DNA from: Gigaspora rosea
Taxonomy: Eukaryota; Glomeromycota; Glomeromycetes; Diversisporales; Gigasporaceae
NCBI GenBank assembly: GCA_003550325.1
Contig: QKWP01002066.1
Coordinates: forward strand, 12,180 to 76,179
DNA: 64,000 nucleotides
Reading direction: 5' to 3'
Below the pieces are notes generated by a model. It did no database searches and was not told where the DNA came from. It worked only from the letters and a program-made list of their open reading frames with translations. Positions 31,161 through 43,179 of the stretch are shown in pieces. The translations under genes and the position numbers were made by a program. How positions within the stretch are numbered: position 1 is the stretch's first letter; every line of letters begins with the position of its first letter.

Positions 31161-31388
31161 CTATCTGTCGGGTTCATGTTTGTATTAGCTATAAAAGCCG
31201 ATGCGAGACTTTGAATTTCTCCCCTAAAAATGTTAAATATCGCTAATATAAATATAACAAACATTTTTATTGGATAGTATATTAAATTATTCCTTTTACA
31301 AGGGATGGCTAAATTTAATGTTTTAAAACGGGGAAAAATGTTTTTTTACGAGACTCGTTTTGATGTAACGTAACACAATCATTAAAAA

Positions 31389-31646
31389 GGGGTCGTATAA
31401 AGCCAGGTGCGTTCACGTGATAGAAAGCCAATCAAATCGTAAAATTTGATCTTACAAAAACAAAGAAAAAAGTGAAAAACGCCGAAAATACAAAAAACGA
31501 GTGTCTAAACTTGTCTAGGGGCATTTAAGAAAAATGTAGGGAAGACAATTTTACTTATAACTCTAACCCTAACCCACCCTAATTTTAATTTTAATTTTAA
31601 TTAAATAATCAAAAATATATAAACGCACCTGGCTTTAGCCATCCCC
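31389..31646. mobile_element. Non-autonomous element with 7-bp target duplication, copy 1
   Basis: Inverted ends GGGGTCGTATAAAGCCAGGT and ACCTGGCTTTAGCCATCCCC (AAAGCCAGGTGCGTT shared), 258 bp, flanked by TTAAAAA on both sides (31382-31388 and 31647-31653). The interior carries AAACTTGTCTAGG and CTCTAACCCTAACCCA. A second copy lies at 45088. Confidence 0.85.
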
Positions 31647-32814
31647 TTAAAAAACCTTCTAACCTTAACTCTAGCATAGGCCCTAATCTTAACTTATACG
31701 GGTTCAAAGATTTTAGTGCGCTGTAAACACTATCATGACAGATCCTGGGAGTAAATCATGTGATCAGCCGCCAATCAAATTTAGAATTTTGAGATAGGTA
31801 ATTAAAAATGTCGGGAAGGCAATTTTACATATATATAACCACCTAAAACCTATCCTATCCCGATCTTAAAGTGACCCAAACCCTAAAGTTAATCAAGTAA
31901 ATTATTAAGAAATATGAGTTGTCTCCGCTTTAGACGTCCCCAAACAAAATCGGCCGATATTGATATGTTGTAATAAATTTGGTAAACAAATTATAATCCT
32001 TTAATAAAACTATGCCAGACCAAGTGTATTATCTAAAGAAAAAAAAACAATTTAACATTGTAATAGTAATAAAACGGCTAGGGCTGGAGCCTTATGTACT
32101 AGATTCTGAAGTTAAAAAACTAGTGCTGTAACTTATATTATGATCAAAATAATTCGTAATATGGTAAAAAATAATCGTTAATATATGAATAATAGAATGT
32201 GTTAAGTATATTTTTATAATTTACATTTTTGTAAGTTTCCATTTTTACATTTTGTAAGTTTATATTCTTGTATTGTACCTATGTAAACATAGACATAAGC
32301 TTAATATAATAATTCATAAAAACTGCAATCTGCAATCTTGACTTTTAAGCTGAACTTTATTATATCGTGTACTTTTCTTCAATTCTAATATTATAAACTA
32401 TACAATATATTAAATCTTGTCGTAATTGTCCAAGAGAAACACATAGAAAATTGCGTACGAAACTGTGTATGTTTCCATTATTTTTCAATTAATGTCATAA
32501 TTACATGTGTATTCGTAAATTAAGAAAATGAAATGTTATTTTAAAATCGGCATGCATTTACTGATTTATAAAAAAATTTATACTAGAAAAAAAAATGAAT
32601 AACTACAAACTAAAACTGGATACAAGCACATATATTAACAATATAATTAAGAAATTTTGCATTCACCATGTAAAACATATCCAAATTTCCTTGACCATGA
32701 CGAAATATTTTTCTGCAAGAACATGACTTAGTGCTATAATTCACTTTTTGACACTTTGTTTTGGTTGTTTTACGTGCTTATTCATTTCAAGTGCACAAAC
32801 CAAAAACGTAAAGA
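31647..32814. other. Intergenic DNA with a diverged repeat
   Basis: 31700-31960 shares AATGTCGGGAAGGCAATTTTAC-type sequence with the elements at 31389 and 23300 and may be a decayed relative. The rest is AT-rich without gene signals. Confidence 0.4.
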
Positions 32815-33170
32815 TCTTCAATCAGTAGAATTAAATCAGAAAACTAAGTTCACCAAACCAAGAGCTTAAATACTTATTATTACATAATGCCCCTCAATTC
32901 ATTCGTTCGTGTTTTCATTTCGTTTAGCCTGAGGACATAGATCTTTAACTGATGGAATTGAGTCACCAAAAAAGCTTACAAACCAAGAACATAAATACTA
33001 CTTGCAATTTCATAATACTCTTCAAGTTACTTTGTTCGCGTTATTTCATTCATTTAACAACTAGTAGAATTAATCAAAAAATAAGTTTACAAACCAACAC
33101 ATATACTTGCTTACTATTACATAATATCTCAAGTCATTTCATTCGTGTTATCCATTTTATTCAGCTTGCG
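32815..33170. repeat. Tandem triplication, unit about 115-125 bp
   Basis: Three imperfect copies begin near 32815, 32941 and 33058. Each holds a GTAGAATTAAATCA-like start, CTTACAAACCAAGAAC, AAATACTT, TTACATAATGC and TTCATTCGTGTT blocks. A short frame across it is not conserved between copies, so I do not call a gene. Confidence 0.82.
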
Positions 33171-34040
33171 GATAAATAATGATCACCTCATTTCTAAGTC
33201 TTAATATCCATATTTGCTAATGTATCTAAGAATATAGCAGATCTATTATGGTAGGAGTCTTGTATACATCGATTTACGGGCCAGTTATTTCTCTTAAAAC
33301 CCAAAGAAGCTGGTGTGGGGTACTAATCTTTTCCCACCATTGCTATTTCTCATTGTTAGTGCTTTTTTTCCTTTATGATCTAAAACACTTACATGATATT
33401 TTTGCAAAATGCATCTAATGTTTTTTCTCTTTCTGATCCAAGCTTGTTATTAGTAAAATGCAAAAAATTATTATAATGTTCTTGTGAAACCCATTAGTTA
33501 ATGCACTTCTTCTTTTGATCATTAAAAGATTTGAAAAGTTAGCATAAAGTTCTTGTAAAGTGCATCTACTAAAAACAATAAATTGCCTAATAGTACAAAA
33601 AATAAAATCTACACTAACCTGAAGTAGCAGACTTCACATCCTAAATAGTGCAAAAACAACAACATTTTAGATAACAAAATTGTACCATTGAAAACTTGAT
33701 ATAGAACCACAACAAGTGACAAAATTTACATCTATAAAAATGCCAGAAGTGATAAAACTTCCAGTAAAGCAACACATCTACATTCTCATTATTTTACACA
33801 AAGGCTCCAGTAGCATAATAGCATAGAATAATACCAAAATCAATGACTCTAGCAATGATGACCCCTACAATAACAGTAACTTTAAAAGTTAGCTAATATT
33901 AGAAAAAGAATATTAATAATCATTTTTTATATACTTTTAATTGTTATATTATATGAAAATATAGGTATAAAAATTTTAATATACTCTTAGAGTACATAAA
34001 TATTAATTCATATTATAATATATAAATGTTATATATTTAT
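33171..34040. other. Repeat-derived intergenic DNA
   Basis: 33360-33600 contains GTTCTTGTAAAGTGCATC and similar, the reverse orientation of the CTTTGCAAGAAC motif family. No gene found. Confidence 0.45.
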
Positions 34041-34044
34041 ATTA

Positions 34045-34320
34045 GAGTTGGTCAAATTACTAGTTGATCAAAATTCATTTGTCAAATTGGTCCAATTAAA
34101 TTGGTTAAATGGTTTGGTCAAATTGGTCAAATTGTCTAGTTTATTAAATAAATAAACTATGATAGTATACAAATAAATATATACTATATATCATATACAC
34201 TATATATTTAAATATTCTTTAACCAATTTACCAATACTAAACTCTTTGACCAACTAGTCAAATTGCTCAAACTGATCTAATTAAGCTTGACTATTGACTG
34301 GTCTGTGCCAATTCTGTATA
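34045..34320. mobile_element. Decayed relative of the GACCAATTTGAC hAT MITE
   Basis: Dense GGTCAAATTGG motifs on the left and GACCAACTAGTCAAATTG-type motifs on the right, around an AT-rich middle, as in the element at 24088. Termini are too diverged to define the target duplication. Confidence 0.5.
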
Positions 34321-34329
34321 TATATGTCA

Positions 34330-34510
34330 TGCGTCAGATCGATTCTTGCGTCAGATTAGACCCAGCCTAAATTATATTAGGGTTAGGGTAAAATTATAGT
34401 AAAGTTAGAGGTTAGTTTAGGCCAGTTGTTGCCGATCATTTAATGCTGGTCAACTGATAGTCATTTGACGTGCATCAGATTCAATCTGACGCAAGTTTTA
34501 ATCTGACGCA
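34330..34510. mobile_element. MITE with doubled TGCGTCAGAT termini
   Basis: The left end has TGCGTCAGATCGATTCTTGC followed by GTCAGATT; the right end is its inverse (AATCTGACGCAAGTTTTAAT then CTGACGCA). 181 bp. The motif occurs twice in each arm. A TTAGGGTTAGGG run lies at about 34378. Target duplication uncertain. Confidence 0.82.
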
Positions 34511-35296
34511 CAACATATATATAGTAAGCTATAAGATTCTTCAAATTCAAATCAAATTACTCAATTTGAATTTGATTGAATTGAAATTTGAATTTGAATG
34601 TTTAATAGTAATTTTCAAATCAAATAAAATATTTATTTAAATTAAATTAAATAAACTTCAGATATCTCTAATATAAATTATAACTGAATTTTGGATCTAA
34701 TTTGCTAAAAATTAGAAATTTATATTTTTTAAAGAATAATACTTAAAATAACCGGTAGTGATCATCACCAGTTATACAGACCAGATATAAATAAGATCTG
34801 TATTTTTTTTTGCTTTTTTTGTTGTTTTGTTTGTTTTGGTTTAATTTGTACTAATGTTCTTTCTTTTTTTTCTTCAGTTAATAGTTTGATACTTTCGTTT
34901 AGTACTTTTATTTTTTCTTCGTCGTTGGTGTCGTTGAGTTTGGTGCTTCTTTCTTCGTCATCGTTGCCAAATTCAGTGCTTCTTTTTTCGCCATTGTGTC
35001 AGTGCTTCTTACCTCATTGCTGGTATTGTCAAGTTTGGAGTTTCTTCTTTGGTTCTTCTTCGTTGCTAGTGTTGTTGAATTGGTGGCACTTGTTTCGATA
35101 CTAGTGTCGTCGATTTTGGTGGTGGATTTTTGTTGCTGGTGTCATAACTTTGGTGGTTATTCTTTCGTCGATTTTGTTATTGAGTTTGTGGCTCTTATTT
35201 CATCGCTAAAGTCTTTGAATTTGGTAATTCTTATTTTGTTGTCAGTATCATCAAATTCAGTAGTTCTTTCTCTTGTTTTGTCATTAGTGTTATTAC

Positions 35297-36083
35297 TAGG
35301 GTTGGGGGCACGGTGTCCCAGGACATGCCTTAGGGGCATGCCTAGGGGCATGCCTTTGAGCCAAAAGGCATGCCTCTATCATGTGATTATAAATCTGAAT
35401 CATGTGAATTGGTATGCATTGATTGGCCAATTTTTGTGAATCATTTGGTAATACAAAATCTGGTTGGCTAATAAAAATAAATTCAAACCAAATTTTATTA
35501 ATTCTGATAACTATTATCATTGTGTATTTGGTTAAAAAAAACTTGAATTTATTTATCAATCAATACATACTATATTTAATAACAAAATAAAAAATAAATA
35601 ACATAAATGAATTAAAAAATTGTTAACTATCAATAAAGTAATATATGTATATGGAGTATAAAAGGTAAAGAACATAGCATATAATTATATAAATCCTATA
35701 TATACTCTATATCTAATATATTGTAGCTTTTAAAACTTTGTTAAATAATCTATAATTATATGGAATAATTAATCTATAAAACAAAAAGTGTATTTAATAG
35801 CTAACTTTTAATTTATTTCTCTATTTTCTGAATTATTTTTAATATAGGTAGAATAAGAGTAGTTTCAGAATTTATTCATTTAAAAGCAAATAATATATAT
35901 AGTACAGTACAATATATGATAATAATTTAGTAATTTACCAATCAGAATTAAAGCTTGCTATACTACATATCATATGATTTATATATAGGGGGCATGCCCG
36001 GGGCACAATAAGAAAGTGCATGCCTCAGCCCGAGGCATGCCCCCTAGGGGCATGCCCAAAATTTTTACCGTGCCCCAACCCTA
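35297..36083. mobile_element. hAT-type MITE with GGCATGCC palindromes, copy 1
   Basis: Ends TAGGGTTGGGGGCACGG and CCGTGCCCCAACCCTA, flanked by GTTATTAC (35289-35296) and GTCATTAC (36084-36091), an 8-bp duplication with one change. Both subterminal zones carry several GGGGCATGCC/GGCATGCCCC motifs, each self-complementary at GGCATGCC. 787 bp, AT-rich centre, no gene. Confidence 0.9.
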
Positions 36084-36127
36084 GTCATTACGCAACGATG
36101 TTTCAGAGATGTTCATTACATAAGGGT

Positions 36128-36325
36128 TTTTGGTTAATATTAGCACCTAATAGTTAGGGTTAGGGTGAGCACGAATATGTTTTTTTATTAGGATGGGAGT
36201 TTTATATTTTTTATCTTTATTTGGTTAATGTTAGCGCCTAATAGTTAGGGTTAGAGTGAGCACAAATATGTTTTTTTATTAGAATGGGTGTTTTATTTTT
36301 TTTATCTTTTTATTTTTTATTAAAT
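36128..36325. repeat. Tandem duplication of about 100 bp with TTAGGGTTAGGG core
   Basis: TTTGGTTAATATTAGCACCT, AATAGTTAGGGTTAGGGTGA and AATATGTTTTTTTATTAG appear twice in order. The GTTAGGGTTAGGGTGA part also occurs in the insertion at 62203. Confidence 0.85.
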
Positions 36326-36350
36326 AAAAATTATAAAAAGTAAATAAGAG

Positions 36351-36497
36351 CAGTGTCATTAATCACCTGATTATTTTTTATCAGAGGCCTACCCCCCTCA
36401 CTCTTCCTTAATATATAAATAGTCAGGTTCTTATATATAATTTTAACTTTTTTTACCCCCTCCCCCTTAAAAAATCATCTGATTTTTGTTACTCCCC
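36351..36497. repeat. Dispersed repeat, copy 1 (partner at 53594)
   Basis: GCAGTGTCATTAATCACCTG at the start and CTGATTTTTGTTACTCCCC at the end, about 147 bp, nearly identical to 53594-53742. CCTACCCCCCTC and CCCCCTCCCCC tracts stand out. Ends are weakly inverted (CACCTGATT). Confidence 0.85.
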
Positions 36498-36800
36498 TAA
36501 ATTAAAAATTTTATTGGTCAACAATTGTCACGTGATACCGGTGATGATCACTACTGGTTATCGTTAGTAATATCCTTTTTTAAATATTTTGAAACTAGTA
36601 ATTAGAATTGAATAAACTTTTGTTAAATATATCTTACTAAGAGTTTTTATTTAAAAAAAATTTTATTCAAAATGCCAAGATAATTGCAAAAAACTGTGCT
36701 ATATGTTTTTATTTTTGAATTGTTAAATTTCAAAAAATTAAAAAGTATACTAATAAAAGTTTTAAATAATACCAAATTTTACTATAAATATATTTTATAT

Positions 36801-37997
36801 GGTGCGCCAAGTCACTTCTCATCAAATGCGCCAAATTTTGCTAGATATATTCAAGGTACGCCAAATTTGGCTAGATATATCCAAGATGCGCCAAATTTAA
36901 ATTTGGCTATATATAAAAATTTGTAACTCAGCCTAAATTATCTGCCATCATAGCCCAAATACTATGGGTCATGTAATGTGAATAATTTTTATGAATTAGG
37001 GAAGTGCAGTAAATCACATAATTTCCTATGGGGATCCGCCATCTATCAGTCCTATATATATATATAGCCTAAATAGCCAATGATATTGAAGTGTTCGTCA
37101 AATATATTTTTTTAAAAAATTTTATTTTTCGGTCGAACATAAAAATCAAAAGTCAATTAATAAAAAGTTCTCCAATACTTATGATAATTTTGTGGTAAGT
37201 ATATTTTGATTTGCTGAATAAGGTTACTTAATCGATTTTAATCGATTTGCTTAGTAAAATTTAGACTTTACTATGTAGCAACGTTTGTCAATTGTGGGGC
37301 GAATATATTTTTTTAAAAAACTTTAATATTTACGTCAAACGTAAAAATTAAAAGTCAATTAATAAAAAATTCTCTAATACTTCTAAAAATTTTGTGATAA
37401 GTGTATTTTGATCTGCTGAATAAGGTTACTTAATCGATTTTTTCGATTTGCTTAGTAAAATTTAGACTTTACTATGTAGCAACCTTTGTCAATTGTGGGG
37501 CGAATATATTTTTTTAAAAAATTTTAATTTTTCCGTCGAACGTAAAAATCAAAAGTCAATTAGTAAAAAATTCTCCAATGCTTATAAAAATTTTGTTATA
37601 AGTGTATTTTGATCTGCTGAATAAGGTTACTTAATCAATTTTTTTCGATTTACTTAGTAAAATTTAGACTTTGCTATGTAGCGACTTTTGTTGATTATCG
37701 GTTTCACGCCAATTTTATGTAGATCGAATATATATGACGCCAATTTTGAAATAAATTATACGTAACAACAAAGCGCCAATTTTATAGCTTACATAATAAA
37801 TTATATAAATTTTTTAAATTTTAATGTCATATAATTTTGATATTTGGACTTTTTAAAAAATTTTAACCGATAAGTTTGATAGAGCTAAAGATAAAAATTT
37901 ATTTTTATCGGTTATTTATTAAATAAATCTTTGGATTTTATAGTTATAAGATTTTAAAAATGCAATTAGAATTTGATGAGAAGTGACTTGGTGCACC
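36801..37997. mobile_element. 1.2-kb inverted-repeat element carrying a 197-bp tandem triplet
   Basis: The left arm GGTGCGCCAAGTCACTTCTC plus ATCAAAT is inverted at the right as ATTTGATGAGAAGTGACTTG then GTGCACC, 27 bp with one change. TGCGCCAAATTT-type motifs repeat near the left and GCGCCAATTTT-type near the right. The interior is mostly three tandem 197-bp units. Short AT-rich flanks prevent a firm target duplication. Confidence 0.8.
37098..37697. repeat. Three tandem units of about 197 bp
   Basis: Units start near 37098, 37303 and 37503. Each runs from AATATATTTTTTTAAAAAA through GTAAAAATCAAAAGTCAATTA and CTGAATAAGGTTACTTAATC to a TTAGTAAAATTTAGACTTTA core and GTAGCAAC. By eye identity is around 90 percent. 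Confidence 0.9.
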
Positions 37998-38020
37998 ATA
38001 TTCTAAACAAGTTTATTTAA

Positions 38021-38558
38021 TGTCGGAGATGATGCTGAAATCCACGTGATCTACATATCATTGGATCTCCTACAATTTCTGAAAAATCATGTAAACAATT
38101 GATCTACCTACGTAATCAAAACAATCTGAACGCTATAACCGGTCGGTATGCCTATATGCTGCATAAATCGCATTCTTGATACATATATACAGAAGACCTT
38201 CTAACTGTATCAAAAAGGCAACTCTAACCTAACCCTAACCATGAAGCAAAAAGAGTCTATAAAACTAACAAAAAAAATTTAGTTAAATCTAGTATAGTTC
38301 GTGGTTAGAGTTGGGTTAGGGTCGACTTTTTGATACAGTTAGAAGGTCTTCTGTATATAGATATTAAGAATGCGATTTATGCAACATATAGGTATATATT
38401 GAATTAACCCGACTGGCTATACTGTTATAGCATTCGATTGTTTTGATTACATAGTGTAAATCAATTGTTTACACAATTTTTGGAAATTTTAGAAAATCAG
38501 TTGCATATGTAGATCACGTGGATTTTAGCATCATCCGATTTCAGCATCATCCCCAACA
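38021..38558. mobile_element. Foldback element with arms of about 220-250 bp
   Basis: Left TGTCGGAGATGATGCTGAAA is matched inverted at right by CAGCATCATCCCCAACA. Inner arm blocks TATACAGAAGACCTTCTAAC and GTTAGAAGGTCTTCTGTATA, and CTAACCTAACCCTAACC against GGGTTAGGGT, continue the pairing to a loop of about 70 bp. Flanking TTTAA occurs on both sides. No gene. Confidence 0.85.
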
Positions 38559-41054
38559 TTTAATTATACTTTTGAGATTTACTTAGTAAAATTTAGACTT
38601 TAATATATTGCAACTGCTGGCAATTTTATCAAAAATTTTTAAATAAAGAAGGAAGTAGCTTATTTTGGAGGTAGCTTATTTTTAGAAATATATAGTATAT
38701 GCTTTTCAAATTTTGGAAGTTTTTGTTAAAATATATAATATACTAGACAATGCATAATATTGTATATCTAAAATATAAAAGATCAATCAAATGATCATAA
38801 TTTGTAGCCAATCAAAATAAACAGACAGAATTCATGTAACCTTGTGTATCAAATACAAATATGAAAACAGAGTATTCTCTGCTTCACTCTGGACAATAAA
38901 TAACCTTTGTACAAAATATTTAGGAACCTATCAAATTTGATTATATTTGAATTTGGTCAAATCAAATTGCAAAACTCTAGTAAATTATTATATTATTGTA
39001 ATACTTTTAAAAATTTGTACAAAACCAAATAAACAAGACATTAAACTAAAAATAATACGATATATTTAATAAATCTATATTTTTTAATAAAAAAAAACAT
39101 AAAATTTTATAGTATTTTTTTTGAGATAATTAATTTTGAAAAATTATAGATATCTTTTATAAGATATTTATAAGTTATATATCTTTTACAACCAAATTTA
39201 TTAAGTTTATTTAAAATTTATATTAGAGTTAAAAATTAGTAAAATATATAGTAAAATTGCTTAAAAATTTTTTTGTTAGAGCATAAAAAGTAGTTTCTTA
39301 TACAAATATTCAAGAAATAAATTTTTCTGATTATGTTATATTATTAAGGATACTTAACTATTGGCTAATTTGATATTAATCATTATTAAAATAATTTTTA
39401 TTAGCCAATTTTATAAGCAAATATCTTCTGTAGAAAATAGCTAACAATATCTATTAATTTTATATAATTAATTTTAAGAATAGAGTATAATGACATTATT
39501 TTTTTATAAAACTTATTGTTATAATCATTAGTAATACAAAATATCTAATACTAATATGTATCAAAATTTCTAAATATTTTATTTACTATCAAAAACCAGT
39601 TTTAACTTGTTTTAAGCACTTACAAAAAAAGTCTAACACCCATAACTATTACTAACTTCTTGATATATTTTTTTTAAAAAATTAATATAAAGTGTTAAAT
39701 TTTTTGCTTTGAAATGAAAATTCAGATATTGAAAATACTATAAATATGTTTCTTTTTATGTAAACAAAAATGTATTTTATTTGACTATAGTAGTAAGTTT
39801 TTTATGCTATGCTATATAATACAACAATTTTACTATTATTAAAAATGATCAACATACACTTTATCCTTAAAAATTAGTTTATAATTATTATATATTAAAA
39901 ATTAATTTTTTATTAAATAACTAAATATAATTATTAAGCTAATTTTGGTTAATATAATAAATTATATATTTTTAAGGAAATAACTTCTTTTAACCGGTGA
40001 TAACTTTACCAGTTACACAACAAATCATCATACTTATGATATACAGTTATATATGCAAATCTTTTTTATTCTTTTTTTCCTTCTCTTTACGCTTCTAATG
40101 TACGTTATGACTGCAGGTTATCTACACAAGCTACTTTATTCTTTTTAAGCATAAGAAATAAGGTTGTTATAATTTCTGCTTTGAGACCATTATGAATTCA
40201 GATCTACCTACATACTCTAAACGTTGGCCGCTAAAATCTCTTTTTTTTTGATTTTAAGCATTTGTGCCAGATTTTCCTAAGCAATTGTACTCTCTTTTAT
40301 AAACTAGAATTAAAGTATACCATTTTGCAGATCAACTTGTGATTTTATATCATTATGGTAGTAGTATATTACAAAGAATATGCATGCTAGTAGTATGGCA
40401 ATTATCTATCGATCACTATTATTTTACTATTAAAAAAAAAAGAAAAAAAAGTCGAAAAAAAATTTATTATGAATAAGTCCCCACATTTTATACGATGATA
40501 TTTCATCTATGTATATAATATTCATAGCTGAATTATCAGAGCAATTGAGAAGCTTTGACCCAATAAAAATTCCTTAACAAAAATACAAAATATTTCATGA
40601 AATTTTGCTTGCGATCTTCGCTTGTATCACATGGCATGTGCAATGATGTACTATTGTATTGTCACATGCTTTGTATTTCCAGGTGCTACTTTAATCAATT
40701 ACAGTTAGTCTTTTAATAAAAAAAAATTTTACCATACGTTTACTTTTCTTTCAATTATTTTAGCAGGCAAATTTGCCTGCATAATTCAGACGGTTTAAGG
40801 GATAGTTCTAATTCTGTATATAATAGATCACAAGCTACTTTTTTTATGAACATAAGGCTATTGTAAACTCTGATTTATGTACGTATTTTAATATTGTAAT
40901 TTATTCTTTTTGAATATAAGGTTATTATGAATTTTTGTTTTAAGGTTGTTCTGAATTCTGGTCTACGCATGTACTCTAAACGTTATGGTGCAAAATTCTG
41001 TTGTATTAGATTAAATGGTAGTTCTCTGTATTTTATTCTCTAAAATTATGATGA
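38559..41054. other. AT-rich repeat-derived DNA
   Basis: 38580-38613 holds another TTAGTAAAATTTAGACTTTA core. 40060-41000 has three loosely spaced copies of CTCTAAACGTTATGG, AGGTTGTTATGAATTCTG and ACAAGCTACTTTATTC motifs. A 16-base palindrome CAGGCAAATTTGCCTG near 40765 matches the termini of the element at 47473. No gene called. Confidence 0.45.
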
Positions 41055-41315
41055 ATGAAAGGGTTGGATATGAGTTTGATATTTGGCGAAGGCAAAAATT
41101 CTTGGTCATATTTGAAGTCTGCTAAAAGGAATAATTCTTCATATTTGAAATCTACTAATGACAGCAATTCCTATGGACAACGTATCTTTGGATTGTATTG
41201 GAAAGAAGGTGCTTTAGATGGACAAAATCAACAATCTTCTCTGGCTTCATTCCCTTTTCAAGACTTGAAACCGCTTTATAATAATCAATGGTCTACTCAG
41301 AAAATTATCTATTAG
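41055..41315 (+). CDS. Hypothetical protein fragment
   Basis: An 86-residue frame reading KGLDMSLIFGEGKNSWSYLK near its start and QNQQSSLASFPFQDLKPLYN near its end. Composition is protein-like (no long Lys/Phe/Ile runs) and unlike neighbouring intergenic frames. No domain recognised. It may be an exon of the same gene as the following block, but no clean splice pair joins them; it may equally be a gene remnant. Confidence 0.35.
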   Translation: MKGLDMSLIFGEGKNSWSYLKSAKRNNSSYLKSTNDSNSYGQRIFGLYWKEGALDGQNQQSSLASFPFQDLKPLYNNQWSTQKIIY

Positions 41316-41359
41316 TTCACTTTATAATTCTTAACTAAAAAAGGCTTAATTCATTTAGG

Positions 41360-41536
41360 TTCAATATTTATTTTATGATCAAAATATAACTTTGTTGGCA
41401 AACGATACACCAATAAATGGTTTTATTGAGCCTTTATGTGTTGGTCTTGATAATAAAGAATTACAATTAATAAATGAAAGTTACAATAAGATAAATAACT
41501 ATGATGAGATTACTAACTATGATGCGATTAATATGG
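41360..41536 (+). CDS. Hypothetical exon following the 41055 frame
   Basis: After the acceptor-like TTCATTTAG at 41352-41360, an open stretch reads VQYLFYDQNITLLANDTPIN, GFIEPLCVGLDNKELQLINE and NYDAINMALR, then meets a donor-like GTAAGG. Intron-style borders on both sides and protein-like composition suggest a real or recently lost exon. Function unknown. Confidence 0.35.
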
Positions 41537-41616
41537 CCCTTAGGGTAAGGGCAAGTATAAATATAAGTTGTTTTTTGTTAGGATTAGGAGTTTTAGGTAA
41601 AAAATTGGTAGAATAG

Positions 41617-42219
41617 ATTAGTAGTACAAAAAATTTAGCATATTAGCCTAAATTTAATGTCGAAATAGGCCGAAATTGATATTCTCCCAAATTTTTAACA
41701 GTTTATATAAAACTGGCTTTAATTGTTTTCAAACTGATCTAATACTTAAGAATTTTAGACTGGAATTAGACTTCTGACTCGAATTATACTAAGGCCTTAA
41801 GAATTTAGTGTTAGGGTTAGCCGGCATTATGTCGTTCCTGGCTGGTGTATTAGAAAAACCTCTAGGCCAGTATTAGCTGGCCCGTATTATAATTTTTTTT
41901 GCTGACTCTAATCCTAAATTCTAGACTATGGTTTATCAAAAAGATATAAAACATTATATAGAAAAATTTTATGTTTCAAATATAAGAAAAATAAAGCCGG
42001 TTATAACTACCAGTATGTATATAATTGTTATAATTTATGTTATACAATTAATAGGTAATTTTACTACCAGTTATAATTAGCAATTGCCTATTTTTAAAAC
42101 TTTTTAAAAATTTTAAAGTAAATCTTATTACTAACTGCTAAATATAATCTAATATATTAAATTTAAAAATAATAAATTACTAAATATAGGGGTCATCTAA
42201 GTAAAAATAATTCATATGA
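41617..42219. other. Intergenic DNA
   Basis: Short repeats (CCAGTATTAGCTGGCCCG near 41870, ACCAGTTATAATTAGC near 42065) and AT-rich tracts; no gene or full element recognised. Confidence 0.4.
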
Positions 42220-42561
42220 TTAGGGGCATGCTATTTATCATGTGATTTTTACCATAGATACATGGTCAAAGATAGTGATTACGTCTATATATTATATTAA
42301 TCAATCAAAATTAAATAAAGTGATCACACCATACATAGATAAAAGTAGCTACTAAGTAAAAAATATCATGTAATAAATAGCACGCCCCTTAAGGGGCATG
42401 CCATTTATCACGTGATTTTTACCATGAATACATAGTTAGAGGTAGTGATCACATCTATATATTATATTAATCAACCAGAATTAGATAAAGTGATCACACC
42501 ATACATGGATAGGAGTGGCTACTAAGTAAAAAATATTACGTGATAAATGGCACACCCCTAA
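42220..42561. mobile_element. Two head-to-tail copies of a 170-bp MITE
   Basis: Copy A (42220-42391) starts TTAGGGGCATGCTATTTATC and ends AATAGCACGCCCCTTAA; copy B (42389-42561) starts TTAAGGGGCATGCCATTTAT and ends AATGGCACACCCCTAA. Within each copy the ends are inverted, and the two copies are about 90 percent alike by eye. They share the TTAA at the joint. Confidence 0.88.
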
Positions 42562-43179
42562 CTGCCAACCAAATTATAGTATTTTGATGATTGCTAGTGA
42601 AGCAAATGAGAAAAAAAAGTGAAAAATACAAAAAATGATAGTCTAAACCTGTCTTGAATAAGTTAATTAAAAATGTTAAGAAGATAATCTTATATATAAA
42701 CCTATTGTTATAGGACCTATGAAATTGGGTACAGTAAACTTGTGATAGTAGAAATAAATGCTACTACAATTAAGGCCAAATATTTACATTTATAGATAAA
42801 ACTTGTTAGCCAAACAAGATAAACGAACAAATATAAAACCTAAACAACTCAAACATTTAAAAAACAAGTATGTATAGAAAGAAAATAGAAAAATCAACAT
42901 ATAATTACAAGTGTCTACAATATGAAATATTGTAATAAGTGAAACAAGGCCTTTTTATACTATAATTATTATTATAAAACCCTATTTTAGAATTATTTTT
43001 TTAAATTCTTTTAAGTTAATTACTTTTAATCTCTGTAAATTTTTTAAGATAGTAGAAGTTATAAAAGCACTAAAATTTTACTATTGTAAAAATGCATCCT
43101 ATAGGATTTCTATAATTAAAGTGGGCTATTTTTTATATTCCTAAATTTATTATTTGTATCTTTCTGTTTTTTTAAAAAA
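42562..43179. other. Intergenic DNA with a decayed MITE piece
   Basis: 42600-42720 (GTCTAAACCTGTCTTGAATA, AATTAAAAATGTTAAGAAGA) resembles the interior of the 31389/45088 family. The rest is AT-rich. Confidence 0.4.

Larger units (their letters stand above)
34749..36560. mobile_element. 1.8-kb inverted-repeat element with GTTG-rich array
   Basis: The left end TAACCGGTAGTGATCATCAC is inverted at the right end as GTGATGATCACTACTGGTTA. The left interior (34880-35290) is a degenerate repeat of GTTGGTGTCGTTGAATTTGG-like units. A younger hAT element lies inside (35297-36083), followed by a 100-bp tandem duplication and a dispersed repeat. I found no convincing target duplication, so the outer unit is less certain than the inner ones. 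Confidence 0.6.

Noticed and set aside
34886-35439. Ser/Leu/Val-rich frame of 147 residues near 35 kb
   Set aside because: It runs from the GTTG array into the nested hAT element, so it crosses an insertion boundary and cannot be an original gene.
36684-36926. Frame containing APNLARYIQ-type repeats
   Set aside because: The repeated peptide comes from TGCGCCAAATTT words in the left end of the 36801 element.
38021-38558. Subtelomeric location because of CCTAACCC motifs
   Set aside because: The motifs are short, internal to mobile elements and scattered over 40 kb, not a terminal array.
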